A DNA stretch of 64,000 bases from Ketogulonicigenium vulgare WSH-001 (lineage in GTDB: Bacteria; Pseudomonadota; Alphaproteobacteria; Rhodobacterales; Rhodobacteraceae): assembly GCF_000223375.1 (NCBI RefSeq), contig NC_017384.1, forward strand, positions 1,306,097-1,370,096. Reading direction: 5' to 3'. The notes under the pieces are model-generated. The model did not search any database and had not been told where the DNA came from. It saw only the letters and a list, made by a program, of their open reading frames with translations. Positions within the stretch are counted from its first letter, which is position 1. Each line of letters opens with the position of its first letter. A program made the position numbers and the translations under genes. This document shows, piece by piece, positions 9,801-18,199 of this stretch.

Positions 9801-10931
9801 CAGTCGCTGAATGATATCGGCGGCACCATCACCCTCTCGGGCGGGCGGACGCAGATTGATATGAGCGCGGGTGTCGATGACGGCGGCCGCTTTGTCCTGA
9901 CCGGGCCAGTGACGCTGGCCGCGCCCTATAACGGCGATCTGGTGTTGGATCTGCAGGGCGTATCACGGCGCGACCCGCTGCTGTATAGCACATCGGCCTC
10001 GGGGCGGATCACCATGCGCGGCCCACTGGCGGGCGGCGCGACGATCGCCGGGCTGATCGACCTTGGCCCGACCGAGGTGCAGGTGCCCTCGTCTTCCGTG
10101 GGCGCGCTGGGAAGCCTGCCAGAGGTGCAGCATATCGGTGCGATGGCCGCTGTACGCCAAACGCTAGAGCGTGCGGGCCTGTCGCTTTCGGGCGGCGAGG
10201 CGGGCGCCAGCAGTGGCGGCGGTGGCGGCGGGGCCGCCTATCCGCTGGATGTCACGGTGCGGGCGCCGGGGCGCATTTTCATCCGTGGCCGCGGCCTGGA
10301 TGCGGAACTCGGCGGCGAGCTGCGCGTGACCGGCACCACGGCGAATATCATCCCATCGGGCCAATTCTCGCTGGTGCGTGGCCGTCTGTCGATCCTGCAA
10401 CAACGCTTTGATCTAACTGAAGGTTCGGTGACACTTGAGGGGGACTTCAACCCCGTCCTACGCCTTGTTGCGCAGACCCAGACCAGCAGTGGCACGGTGG
10501 TCGATGTAACGGTCGAGGGCTCGATCTCCGAGCCGACCGTGACCTTCTCGTCTTCGCCGCAATTGCCGCAGGACGAGGTGATCGCCCAACTGCTGTTTGG
10601 CCGCGACCTCTCCTCGCTCTCCGCATTCCAAGCGGTGCAACTGGCCGCAGCGGTCGGCACGCTGATGGGCGTCGGCGGCGGCGGTATTGTCGAGGATCTG
10701 CGCGCAGGTGCGGGTCTGGATGATCTGGACTTTACCCAAGACGACGAAGGCAATGCCGCCGTGCGCGCCGGTAAGTATCTGTCGGACAACATTTATACCG
10801 ACGTAACGGTCGGATCGAATGAAACCACGATCAACCTGAACCTAGAGCTGACCGACGAGGTCACCGTGAAAGGCAGCGCCAGCAGCGGCGGCGATACCGG
10901 CCTCGGCATTTTCTACGAACGGGATTACTAA
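6822..10931 (+). CDS. tamB: TamB (DUF490) translocation/assembly module protein
   Basis: A 1369-residue periplasm-spanning protein anchored in the inner membrane by an N-terminal hydrophobic segment (LIAAFLGTSAVLALTSGLYA, about residues 4-23). The body is made of repeating amphipathic beta-strands with alternating LxL/GxA patterns, as expected for the beta-taco groove of AsmA/TamB-like lipid-transfer proteins. The conserved C-terminal DUF490 region (about 1050-1369) contains FDLTEGSVTLEGDFNPVL, VTVEGSISEPTVTFSSSP and LPQDEVIAQLLFGRDLSSLS. A Gly-rich linker (GASSGGGGGGAAY) sits near residue 1125. It follows tamA by 12 nt and is preceded by AAGGGGA. The assignment is firm; whether its main job is autotransporter assembly or phospholipid transport cannot be read here. 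Confidence 0.93.
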   Translation: MKRHHLIAAFLGTSAVLALTSGLYAQTAEQDRDPGFLAGLIENSLSGAGRNVQIDGFRGLLSSRATIERITIADDDGVWLIAEDLVMDWNRGALFQGRLAVNELGAARVAVLRAPVNNDPGAAPSPEAAPFSLPDLPVSVEVGSLNLERIELGDSFLGEEIIASLTGDASLSGGAGDVRIDAYLLETRQGSLQLSGSYSNATRQLMMNLHLQEPEGGILADLANLPGAPSVDLQLAGTGPIDNYSADLTLATAGVERISGTGGVQTVTAEDGSEVGQQFALDITGDMTALLPADYHDFFGQQSTISAQGTRLAAGGFSLPQLAIKTRAFDLQGNAEIDATGWPSSFALRGIIADVDGPVVLPAGEGVTLGRADLDISFDAATGDRWTADVSVTDLDTPTARIPAIILTGGGVIDPAGGGTSFTADLDYAASGVQTNDPALNEALGDTISGRLALIGAADQPFRIESFSVNGPGITADLTGEVDLRESLVADAQLSLQAEDLSRFAALAGLDLGGGADLTIDARYVAADLATNVTITGTTTDLRTGIAEIDPLLAGQSQLLIEAARDTAGTRIPRLEITGPQLSATGQANVTSGASSASVEARLNDLGLVIDGITGPALVNLSGMRTADGAVNARASGSVPGGNLTFTGALPANSDTVQINLTADLSDVAPYAARFGQTVSGGGRISVQGTATTDGSRADLMLDIGTNSVAIGNPQIDPLLVGSGTLTGRILRSDINTVALQDIAVNLPVTSATLAGTITNLMSDPAFEGDIRANVPDLAPFSGLAGQSLRGGASATISGRALASAAGFDLNLSAQAVDVDPGIPAVANLLRGTGTISGRAVRGDQGGLELSGVNVAFPNFTITGNLSGAGSAGTANFDARLANIGLFTPEFSGPVTATGTAALNEAGQWVINTSAQGPGNTTATLTGSVTPSGPVNLQLRGDAPLSFANGFIDPMRLDGRAAFDLAVNGAPALENVSGQVRLSNGRLAVPAASQSLNDIGGTITLSGGRTQIDMSAGVDDGGRFVLTGPVTLAAPYNGDLVLDLQGVSRRDPLLYSTSASGRITMRGPLAGGATIAGLIDLGPTEVQVPSSSVGALGSLPEVQHIGAMAAVRQTLERAGLSLSGGEAGASSGGGGGGAAYPLDVTVRAPGRIFIRGRGLDAELGGELRVTGTTANIIPSGQFSLVRGRLSILQQRFDLTEGSVTLEGDFNPVLRLVAQTQTSSGTVVDVTVEGSISEPTVTFSSSPQLPQDEVIAQLLFGRDLSSLSAFQAVQLAAAVGTLMGVGGGGIVEDLRAGAGLDDLDFTQDDEGNAAVRAGKYLSDNIYTDVTVGSNETTINLNLELTDEVTVKGSASSGGDTGLGIFYERDY

Positions 10932-10987
10932 TCGGCTTTACCCATCCTTAACCATCTCTCGCCACCCTAGCCCAAAGGGGGCGAAAG

Positions 10988-12063
10988 ATGGCGGATGATC
11001 CGGTTGAATGGCTGCAACTCTACCGCTCGCGCCGGGTTGGCGCGGCGACGTTTTGGCGGCTGCTGCGCACGCATGGCAGCGCAGGCGCCGCACTGGCGGC
11101 CCTGCCTGAAATGGCGGCGGCGGCGGGGTTACCGATTACGCGATCTGTCCCGTTGGGGTCGCGCGGGCGGAACTGCGGGCCGGCGCACGGGCGGGCGCGC
11201 GGCTGATCTTGGGCAATGACCCCGACTATCCATTGCATTTACGCGGCATCCCTGACGCCCCGCCCGTTCTATGGGCGCTGGGGGATATAGCGCTGCTGCG
11301 AAAGCCTGCTGTTGCGCTGATCGGGGCGCGTAATGCCTCATCACTGGGCATCAGAATGGCGGCGCAACTGGCGGGTGATCTGGGCGCCGCCGGGCTGGCC
11401 GTTGTATCGGGCCTTGCGCGCGGCATCGACGCGGCGGCCCATCGTGCGGCGCTGTCCACCGGCACGATTGCGGTGCTGGGCACCGGCATCGACCGCAGTT
11501 ATCCGAATGAGAATACCGCGCTGGCGCGCGAGATTGCGGCGCAGGGACTGCTGCTGTCGGAACTGCCACCGGGGGCGGAGGCACAGGCGCGCCACTTTCC
11601 CGCGCGCAACCGTATCGTCTCGGGCCTGTCGCGCGCGGTGGTGGTGGTCGAGGCTGCCGTGAAATCGGGCAGCCTGCTGACCGCGCGCGACGCGCTGGAT
11701 CAGGGGCGCGATGTGATGGCGGTGCCGGGCCATCCGCTGGACGCGCGCGCAGGCGGCTGCAACCTGTTGCTGCGCGACGGGGCGCTGCTGGTGCGCGATG
11801 CGCATGATGTGCGCGAGGCGCTATCCATAGATGCCCCGCCGCCGCAGGCCGCGCTGGCGCTGTCTGCGCCGTTGTCGCTTGCCGATCCCAGTGCCAGAAT
11901 TCTTGCCCAAATCAGCGCCAGCCCGGTGCCGGAACATGTGCTGCGCGACACGCTGGGAATTGATGCACGTAGCCTGTCATTGGCCCTGATTGACCTTGAA
12001 CTTGACGGTGCAATTCATCGTCCAAGCAGCGGGCTAGTTGCGCTTGGGCGGCAGCGCGCCTAA
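10988..12063 (+). pseudogene. dprA: DprA (DNA-processing protein) interrupted by a one-base frameshift
   Basis: DprA loads RecA onto incoming single-stranded DNA during transformation. The N-terminal part (from ATG 10988, MADDPVEWLQLYRSRRVG) and the Rossmann-like core (VALIGARNASSLGIRMA, VVSGLARGIDAAAHRAAL, FPARNRIVSGLSRAVVVVEA, SGSLLTARDALDQGRDVMAVPGHP) are both typical. They lie in different frames. Frame 1 ends at a TGA at 11204-11206; the second frame can be read upstream of its first ATG (11209) as TDYAICPVGVARAELRAGARAGARLILGND, which is normal DprA sequence. One missing base near 11134 (CCGATTAC where CCGGATTAC would restore GLPDYA) explains everything. A C-terminal winged-helix-like domain is intact. 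This is either a real mutation or an assembly error. Confidence 0.85.
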
Positions 12064-12158
12064 CTATCGGGTGAGGAAAGCGATGCGCCCCCTTGCGCCA
12101 AAGCGCAAAATGCCACAAGCGGGGGATGTGCTTCTGCTGTAAACTGAGAAGGTTAATC

Positions 12159-14810
12159 ATGCCCGTTGTCGTTGTTGAATCCCCTGCAAAGGCAAAGACG
12201 ATCAACAAATATCTCGGGTCTGATTATCAGGTACTGGCCTCGTACGGCCATGTGCGCGATTTGCCGCCCAAGGATGGCTCGGTCGATACCGACGAAGACT
12301 TCGCCATGACATGGGAGGTCGATGCCAACAGCAAAAAGCATATCAAAGCGATTGCCGATGCGTTGAAGGCCGACCCGAACCTGATCCTCGCCACCGACCC
12401 GGACAGAGAGGGCGAGGCGATTTCATGGCATCTGGTCGAGGCGCTGACCGATCGCAAAGCGATTAAAAAGGACACACCGGTCAGCCGCGTCGTGTTCAAC
12501 GCCATCACCAAATCCGCCGTCACCGAGGCGATGCAAAACCCCCGTCAGGTCGATGCGCCGCTGGTCGAGGCTTATTTGGCCCGCCGCGCGCTGGACTATT
12601 TGGTGGGATTCAAACTGTCGCCCGTCCTGTGGCGCAAACTGCCCGGCGCGAAATCGGCCGGCCGTGTGCAATCGGTCTGCCTGCGGGTCATCGTCGACCG
12701 CGAGGTCGAGATTGAGGCTTTCCGCGCGCAGGAATATTGGACCGTCGCCGCCGAGATCGAGACACCGCGCGGCCAGATCTTTACCGCGCGTCTGGTGACG
12801 CTGGGCGGCAAAAAGCTAGATAAATTCGACCTCGGCAATCAGGTTGCCGCCGAGATGGCCGTACAGGCGGTCACCTCGCGCGCGCTATCGGTGCAAGGGG
12901 TCGAGGCGAAACCCGCGCAGCGCCATCCCTCGGCACCGTTCATGACCTCGACGCTGCAGCAAGAGGCCAGTCGTAAATTCGGCATGGGCGCCAAGGCCAC
13001 CATGTCTGCCGCGCAGCGCCTGTATGAGGCCGGGCTGATCACCTATATGCGAACCGATGGGATCGACATGGCACCCGAGGCCGTGATGGCTGCGCGCGAT
13101 GCGATCCGTGATAAATTCGGTGCCGATTACCTGCCCGCCAGCCCGCGCATGTACAAAAACAAGGCCAAGAACGCCCAAGAAGCCCACGAATGTATCCGCC
13201 CGACCGATATGACGCGCGGCGTAGAGCAGCAAAAGATCGTGGATGCCGATCAGCGCAAACTCTATGATCTGATCTATAAACGCACGATTGCCAGCCAAAT
13301 GGCCGCGGCGCGACTGGAACGCACGACGGTCGATATCGGCGCGGCGGATGGTCAAGTTGGTCTGCGTGCAACGGGCCAAGTCGTGCTGTTTGACGGCTTT
13401 CTTGCCATCTATGAAGAGGGCCGCGACGACAGTACCGACGAGGACGAAGGCCGCCTGCCCCAGATGATGCAGGGCGAGGCGCTGAAAAAGCTGGCCGTGA
13501 CCCCCGATCAGCATTTCACCCAGCCGCCGCCCCGCTATACCGAGGCGACACTGGTGAAGCGCATGGAAGAGCTGGGCATTGGCCGCCCCTCGACCTATGC
13601 CTCGATCGTGACCACGATTCAGGATCGCGGCTATGTCCAAAAGGATAAGAACCGCCTGATTCCGCAGGATAAAGGCCGCCTGGTTACCGCTTTCCTTGAA
13701 AATTACTTCCCGCGTTATGTCGAATATGACTTTACCGCCGGGCTCGAGGATCAGCTGGACAAGGTCTCGGCCGGGGATGCCGATTACAAGGATGTGTTGC
13801 GACAGTTCTGGCGCGACTTTTCCGCGGCGCTGAACGAGACGTCCGAGCTGCGCATCACCGATGTGCTTGAAAAGCTGAACGAAGTCCTCTCGCCGATCAT
13901 GTTCCCGCCAAAGCCGGACGGGTCGGACCCGCGCGCCTGCCCCAATTGCGGCAATGGGCATCTGTCCATGCGCACTGCACGTTCGGGCGGCGCGTTTATC
14001 GGCTGTTCGAACTATCCCGAATGCCGCTTTACCCGCCCGTTTGGCCCGCCCGAGCTGGCCGAGGGCGCGATCGGCCCCGATGGTCGTCTGCTGGGCCATG
14101 ACGAAGGCGATCCGATCACGCTGCGTGACGGCCGTTTTGGCCCCTATGTCCAGCGCGGCGAGGCGACCGAGGAGGTGCCAAAGCCGCCCCGTGCCAGCCT
14201 GCCGAAAACCTGGTCCCCGGACGAGGTCACGTTGGAACGCGCCGTTTCCCTGCTGAACCTGCCCCGTCCGGTGGGTCCGCACCCCGAGGATGGCGTGCTG
14301 ATCGAGGCGGGTCTGGGGCGCTTTGGCCCGTTCATCAAACATGGCTCGACCTATGCCAATCTGAAAAGCATCGATGAGGTGTTCGAGATCGGCATGAACC
14401 ACGCGGTCGAGCTGCTGGCGCAAAAGCTGGCGGGTGGTCGCGGGCGTACGGCAGTGGCCAAGCCCTTGAAAGAGCTGGGCGATCATCCTGATGGCGGCGC
14501 GATTACTGTGATGCCAGGTCGCTATGGCCCCTATGTGAAATGGGAGAAGGTCAACGCGACCATTCCCAAAGATATCGAGCCCGAGGCCCTGACCATCGAG
14601 CAAGCGTTGGAGCTGATCACGGCAAAAGCGGGCAAGAAACCTGCGAAAAAGCCCGCCAAAAAGGCCGCAACGGCCAAGGCCGCGACCACAAAAGCGAAAG
14701 CCGCGCCAAAAGCAAAGACGACCAAGGCCAAGGCCGCAAGCGCCGATCCGGCAAAGCCGAAACGCAAAACAGCCAAAGCCGCGCCGGACGTGGTCGAGGA
14801 TGAAGCCTAA
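12159..14810 (+). CDS. topA: DNA topoisomerase I
   Basis: Type IA topoisomerase that relaxes negative supercoils by a single-strand passage mechanism. The start is the ATG at 12159 (MPVVVVESPAKAKTI), preceded by GAGAAGG; an upstream in-frame ATG at 12093 would add a non-homologous tail. The 883-residue protein has the Toprim domain (VESPAKAKTI, TDPDREGEAISWHL), the active-site tyrosine in GLITYMRTDGIDM, and the gate residues of FMTSTLQQEASRKFG. One C4 zinc ribbon (CPNCG...GCSNYPEC) is followed by further topoisomerase C-terminal repeats. A Lys/Ala-rich tail closes the protein (about residues 825-875). A strong terminator lies 6 nt after the stop. Confidence 0.97.
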   Translation: MPVVVVESPAKAKTINKYLGSDYQVLASYGHVRDLPPKDGSVDTDEDFAMTWEVDANSKKHIKAIADALKADPNLILATDPDREGEAISWHLVEALTDRKAIKKDTPVSRVVFNAITKSAVTEAMQNPRQVDAPLVEAYLARRALDYLVGFKLSPVLWRKLPGAKSAGRVQSVCLRVIVDREVEIEAFRAQEYWTVAAEIETPRGQIFTARLVTLGGKKLDKFDLGNQVAAEMAVQAVTSRALSVQGVEAKPAQRHPSAPFMTSTLQQEASRKFGMGAKATMSAAQRLYEAGLITYMRTDGIDMAPEAVMAARDAIRDKFGADYLPASPRMYKNKAKNAQEAHECIRPTDMTRGVEQQKIVDADQRKLYDLIYKRTIASQMAAARLERTTVDIGAADGQVGLRATGQVVLFDGFLAIYEEGRDDSTDEDEGRLPQMMQGEALKKLAVTPDQHFTQPPPRYTEATLVKRMEELGIGRPSTYASIVTTIQDRGYVQKDKNRLIPQDKGRLVTAFLENYFPRYVEYDFTAGLEDQLDKVSAGDADYKDVLRQFWRDFSAALNETSELRITDVLEKLNEVLSPIMFPPKPDGSDPRACPNCGNGHLSMRTARSGGAFIGCSNYPECRFTRPFGPPELAEGAIGPDGRLLGHDEGDPITLRDGRFGPYVQRGEATEEVPKPPRASLPKTWSPDEVTLERAVSLLNLPRPVGPHPEDGVLIEAGLGRFGPFIKHGSTYANLKSIDEVFEIGMNHAVELLAQKLAGGRGRTAVAKPLKELGDHPDGGAITVMPGRYGPYVKWEKVNATIPKDIEPEALTIEQALELITAKAGKKPAKKPAKKAATAKAATTKAKAAPKAKTTKAKAASADPAKPKRKTAKAAPDVVEDEA

Positions 14811-14816
14811 CATCAG

Positions 14817-14848
14817 GCCCCGGATCGAAAGATCCGGGGCTTTTGTTT
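14817..14848 (+). terminator. Rho-independent terminator of topA
   Basis: A perfect 10-bp stem, GCCCCGGATC (14817-14826) with GATCCGGGGC (14831-14840), is closed by a GAAA tetraloop and followed by TTTTGTTT. The T-rich side faces rightward, so it ends topA transcription; it overlaps the stop codon region of the convergent mcp gene. Confidence 0.93.
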
Positions 14849-16352
14849 AAAATTCGACGAACTTTCCTGCCAAATCACCGCGCAATTTTGATTTTGGTGG
14901 TGTGAACGCCACCGGTTTTACCTTTGACGGCGTGAACGCCACCGGCGGGCCGCCTTGCGGCCTGATCTGCGCCACAGCGGGCGGCGTTGTCATCCGAAAA
15001 ATCGACAGCTCGCGCAGCAAATCATCCGCGCGGCTATGCAGCGTATGCGCCGCGGCGCTTGACTGTTCGGCCACTGCAGCGTTTTGCTGGGTGACCTGAT
15101 CCAGTTGATGCACGCCGGCATTCACCTCGGCCAGCCCAGCGGATTGTTCATCCGCAGCAGAGGCGATGCTGCTGATTTGGCTAGAGACCTCGCCCGCTTT
15201 TGCCAGAATCTGCGTCAGGCTGTCGCCGGTGCGATTGACGAGAGCCGCGCCCGATTGCACCTGCCCCGCACTTTGCGAAATCAGGGATTTGATCTCGCGC
15301 GCCGAACTGGAGGCGCGCTGCGCGAGGCTGCGCACCTCGGATGCGACGACGGCAAAGCCGCGCCCGGCCTCGCCCGCACGGGCCGCCTCGACACCAGCGT
15401 TCAGCGCCAACAGGTTGGTCTGAAACGCAATATCGTCAATGACTCCAATAATCCGCGTGATCTGCGCGGATGATTTTTCAATCGCGCGCATCGCCTGCAC
15501 GGCCTCTTGTACGACGCTTGCGCCGGTTTCGGCGATCGCATGATTCGCGTGGCTGGCCTTTTCGGCGGCACGGGCAAAAATCGCGGTCGACCGGACGCTT
15601 TCCGTCAGCTGATTGAGCGCCGCGGCAGATTGCTCGAGCGTTGCAGCCTGGGTTTCAGCGCGCCGCGCCAGATCCTGGGCGGCGGCTGTGATCTCTTCAG
15701 AGCCACCACGCACCTGCTGCGCGACATCGCCAATGCGCTGCATTGTGCCATTTAGGATCTCGAGAACGCGATTATAGGCGGCACGCAGATCTTCATAGGC
15801 GGCAGGAAACGGGTTGTCGGCTGGACTGGGAATGGGCTGCGCAAGCTGGCCTGCGGCCAATCGCGACAGGCCCGCGCCGATCTCTCGCACCACATGTGAC
15901 TGTATGCGGGCATTATCCTCGATCCTTGCGGTGTTTTCTTGTTCGGTAAAGCGACGCCTTGCCTCATCGCGCTGATGTTGCAACGCATTTTCCTTGAAAA
16001 TGGCAAGCGCCCGGCTCATCTGACCAAGCTCGCTGCGGCCCGTGGTTGCCGCAATTTCAACCCGCAGGTCACCTGCCGCGAGCCGCGTGGTTTGTCCCAA
16101 AAGCGCGCGCAACTGCCGCGATAGGCCGAACGATAGCGCGGTTGCAATCGCGATGCCGATCGCGATGGAAATCACCGCGCCCCACATGATCTCGGTGATC
16201 GTTGCTGTGATCAGATGGGCGCCACGCGCGTCATCTATCGCAGCGGCGAGCGCGCGCAGATGCAGCCAGTTCAGCACCGCAACGCCTGCCATGATCGTCA
16301 AAATTGCAGCAAAGCCCAGCGCGATCAAAGGTGCTATCTTTATGTTTTTCAT
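14847..16352 (-). CDS. Methyl-accepting chemotaxis protein with minimal periplasmic loop
   Basis: Chemoreceptor that controls the CheA kinase encoded across the divergent promoter. The 501-residue protein has two membrane segments (about residues 8-28 and 55-77) separated by only about 25 residues, so there is no room for a classical periplasmic ligand domain. A HAMP domain follows ([21 protein letters not shown]), then a second HAMP-like stretch ([17 protein letters not shown]). The signalling hairpin tip is [20 protein letters not shown] followed by [20 protein letters not shown]. The C-terminal tail carries a short imperfect duplication ([10 protein letters not shown] then [10 protein letters not shown]) and ends KFVEF, only loosely like a CheR/CheB-docking pentapeptide. 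It is the last gene of cheB-cheD-mcp, 20 nt after cheD. Confidence 0.93.
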   Translation of the reverse strand: MKNIKIAPLIALGFAAILTIMAGVAVLNWLHLRALAAAIDDARGAHLITATITEIMWGAVISIAIGIAIATALSFGLSRQLRALLGQTTRLAAGDLRVEIAATTGRSELGQMSRALAIFKENALQHQRDEARRRFTEQENTARIEDNARIQSHVVREIGAGLSRLAAGQLAQPIPSPADNPFPAAYEDLRAAYNRVLEILNGTMQRIGDVAQQVRGGSEEITAAAQDLARRAETQAATLEQSAAALNQLTESVRSTAIFARAAEKASHANHAIAETGASVVQEAVQAMRAIEKSSAQITRIIGVIDDIAFQTNLLALNAGVEAARAGEAGRGFAVVASEVRSLAQRASSSAREIKSLISQSAGQVQSGAALVNRTGDSLTQILAKAGEVSSQISSIASAADEQSAGLAEVNAGVHQLDQVTQQNAAVAEQSSAAAHTLHSRADDLLRELSIFRMTTPPAVAQIRPQGGPPVAFTPSKVKPVAFTPPKSKLRGDLAGKFVEF

Positions 16353-16372
16353 CGCATTCTCTCACTTGAAGA

Positions 16373-16891
16373 TCAGAATAGCTCAATCGCGCCAGCCCGC
16401 GGCCGGCTGGGCGTTTCGTCTAGGGGTGGCGCGTCGCCGCGCAAATGCAGCACCTGCGCCCGCCCGCTCGCAGGCCAAAACCGGATGCGACGCGCACAAT
16501 CGCCGCCCAGATCCGCGCCGATCACCGGCACCCCTTCGGCCTGCAAAAACTGACGCGCGGCCTCGGCATTGCGCTGACCGATATCGGACAGGCCCGCCAG
16601 CATCCGCGCGCCGCCAAACAGCTTGGCCTGCAGGCTTCCGCGCTGCGCGCCGCGCCGCAATAAGCTGTTCACCAGAACCTCCATCGCGGCTGCCGCATAG
16701 CGGTTATCACCGGAGGAGCGGCCGGCGTCGGGCAGCAAGAAGTGGTTCATCCCGCCAATGCCGCGCTGAACATCGAACAGACAGGCCGAGACGCAAGACC
16801 CCAGCACCGTGGTCACCATCATCATCGGATCATCGGAAATCGCACAATCGCCCTGCACGACATGGATGGTTTTGTTTTGCACCAGTGTCAT
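16373..16891 (-). CDS. cheD: Chemoreceptor glutamine deamidase CheD
   Basis: Deamidates specific glutamines of chemoreceptors, creating methylation sites, and can bind CheY-P phosphatases in other bacteria. The 172-residue protein carries the catalytic cysteine C33 in LGSCVSACLFD and the histidine H50 in GIGGMNHFLLP, both in the expected spacing. The later segments KLFGGARML and IGQRNAEAARQFL are also CheD signatures. The ATG overlaps the cheB stop by 4 nt, so it is translationally coupled to cheB, and the receptor gene follows it directly. Confidence 0.95.
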   Translation of the reverse strand: MTLVQNKTIHVVQGDCAISDDPMMMVTTVLGSCVSACLFDVQRGIGGMNHFLLPDAGRSSGDNRYAAAAMEVLVNSLLRRGAQRGSLQAKLFGGARMLAGLSDIGQRNAEAARQFLQAEGVPVIGADLGGDCARRIRFWPASGRAQVLHLRGDAPPLDETPSRPRAGAIELF

Positions 16892-17811
16892 GCGTAGCTG
16901 CCCCGCACGCTTATGGCAGTTGGCCCTGTGGCGGGACGCAATAGCGCGGGGCCGATGCGGGCCAGCGGCAACACCTGTTGCACACCGCCGCGTTCAATCG
17001 CCATGCGCGGCATACCCCAGACAACAGATGTCTCGCGATCTTGCGCGATCGTATGGGCGCCCGCCGCGTGCAAGGCACACATGCCATCAGCGCCATCTGC
17101 CCCCATCCCTGTCAGCAAAGCCGCACTAATATCAATATGTTGCGCAATATTTGCGCCGTCGCGAAACAGCAGGTCCACCGCAGGTCTGTGCCCCGCAACC
17201 GGATCGCCGACGATCAAGCGGCTGCGTAACATTCCCCCATGATAGCTGACCCCCAGATGCCGATCAGAGCGCGCCGCGATATGGATCGCGCCATGGTGCA
17301 GCACCTGCCCCTCTTGCGCGAGATGCACCTTTGGTTGCAGCAGTTGATCGAGCCGCCGGACCAACCCTTCGACAAAGCCATCGCGGATGTGCTGGACGAT
17401 CAAAACCGGCGGACAATCGGGCGGAAAGGTCCGCAGGACTTGCTCGAGCGCGGCGATGCCCCCGGTGGATGCGCCGATAAGGATAAGCGATCGCGCCGAT
17501 TGCAGCACAGGCGTCGGCCCCTTTGGAACGGCGGACAAAAGCTGCGCGGTGGTTACATCTGGGCCATAGATCACAAGCTCGGCTGCGATCACCTGCTGTA
17601 CAAGGGCGTCCCGCCCTTGCACATCGGCGGCAACCGCCACCCAATTGGGACGATACGCCTGCAAAAGCAGCCGCGCCTCAGCCTCGCTTTTGGCGCCGAT
17701 CACCCGCAGATCCGGGCGCGCCAACAGACAGGTCCGGACAAGATGGTGGCGACGCAATCCATCAAAATCAACGATCAACAAAACCGGCTCGGCCAATGGG
17801 GCACTCCTCAT
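16888..17811 (-). CDS. cheB: CheB-type protein-glutamate methylesterase with degenerate receiver
   Basis: Removes methyl groups from chemoreceptors. The C-terminal catalytic domain is intact: serine S115 in LIGASTGG, histidine H141 in LIVQHI and aspartate D239 in TGMGADG, plus IAQDRETSVVWGMPRMAI. The N-terminal receiver is short and degenerate (about residues 8-90). The usual acidic pair after beta1 is reduced to VDFDG, and the phospho-acceptor region reads VAVAADVQGRDA instead of the normal D-x-x-MPxMDG. Regulation by CheA phosphorylation is therefore doubtful. Start is uncertain: ATG 17811 (MRSAPLAEP) is used; an ATG at 17835 and a TTG at about 17796 with AGGAG ahead are alternatives. First gene of the leftward cheB-cheD-mcp unit. 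Confidence 0.9.
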   Translation of the reverse strand: MRSAPLAEPVLLIVDFDGLRRHHLVRTCLLARPDLRVIGAKSEAEARLLLQAYRPNWVAVAADVQGRDALVQQVIAAELVIYGPDVTTAQLLSAVPKGPTPVLQSARSLILIGASTGGIAALEQVLRTFPPDCPPVLIVQHIRDGFVEGLVRRLDQLLQPKVHLAQEGQVLHHGAIHIAARSDRHLGVSYHGGMLRSRLIVGDPVAGHRPAVDLLFRDGANIAQHIDISAALLTGMGADGADGMCALHAAGAHTIAQDRETSVVWGMPRMAIERGGVQQVLPLARIGPALLRPATGPTAISVRGSYA

Positions 17812-17944
17812 GCAATGCCCAAAGGCTGGCGGCAAATCGTTAAAAAAGGCTCTGCGCGCCCGGCAGGTCGCAGCAACGGATTGTTAAACGCTGACTGCTA
17901 GCGATTCGGGGACATGCCACCGCAGCCCGAAGGGACAAGTTCGC

Positions 17945-18199
17945 GTGACACTCATCGCTTTGCCGGAAACCATTGACCGCTCGGCCGCGCGGGCGCTGGC
18001 CGACCACATTTTGCAGCATCGCGGCGGCCCCGTGCAGTTGGATGCCGGGGCCGTCACTCGGATTGGCGGATTGGGCGCCGAAGTGCTGCTGGCGGCGCAG
18101 CGGCAATGGCAGGTCGACGGGCAGGATTTGCAGATCATCAATTGGACGCCCGCCGGCATTGCCGCGCTGGCGCTGCTGGGGGCCGAGGTGCTGCAATGA
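17945..18199 (+). CDS. STAS-domain protein of the chemotaxis operon
   Basis: An 84-residue single STAS domain starting at a GTG (17945) preceded by AAGGGAC. The core pattern QLDAGAVTRIGGLGAEVLLAAQ corresponds to the anti-sigma-antagonist helix. The usual phosphorylatable serine (D-S-S-G motif) is absent: the loop reads IGGLG. It is the first gene of the rightward operon and overlaps cheY by 4 nt. STAS proteins in this position are common in alphaproteobacterial che operons, where their role is unclear. Without the serine, a partner-switch controlled by phosphorylation of this protein is unlikely; a scaffolding role is possible. Confidence 0.82.
   Translation: MTLIALPETIDRSAARALADHILQHRGGPVQLDAGAVTRIGGLGAEVLLAAQRQWQVDGQDLQIINWTPAGIAALALLGAEVLQ

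Noticed and set aside
12885-14813. A 642-codon minus-strand frame opposite topA
   Set aside because: topA is unmistakable on the plus strand; the antisense product has no family features.
14847-14862. CheR/CheB-docking pentapeptide at the receptor C-terminus
   Set aside because: The ending KFVEF lacks the tryptophan of the usual xWxxF motif; resemblance is too weak to call.
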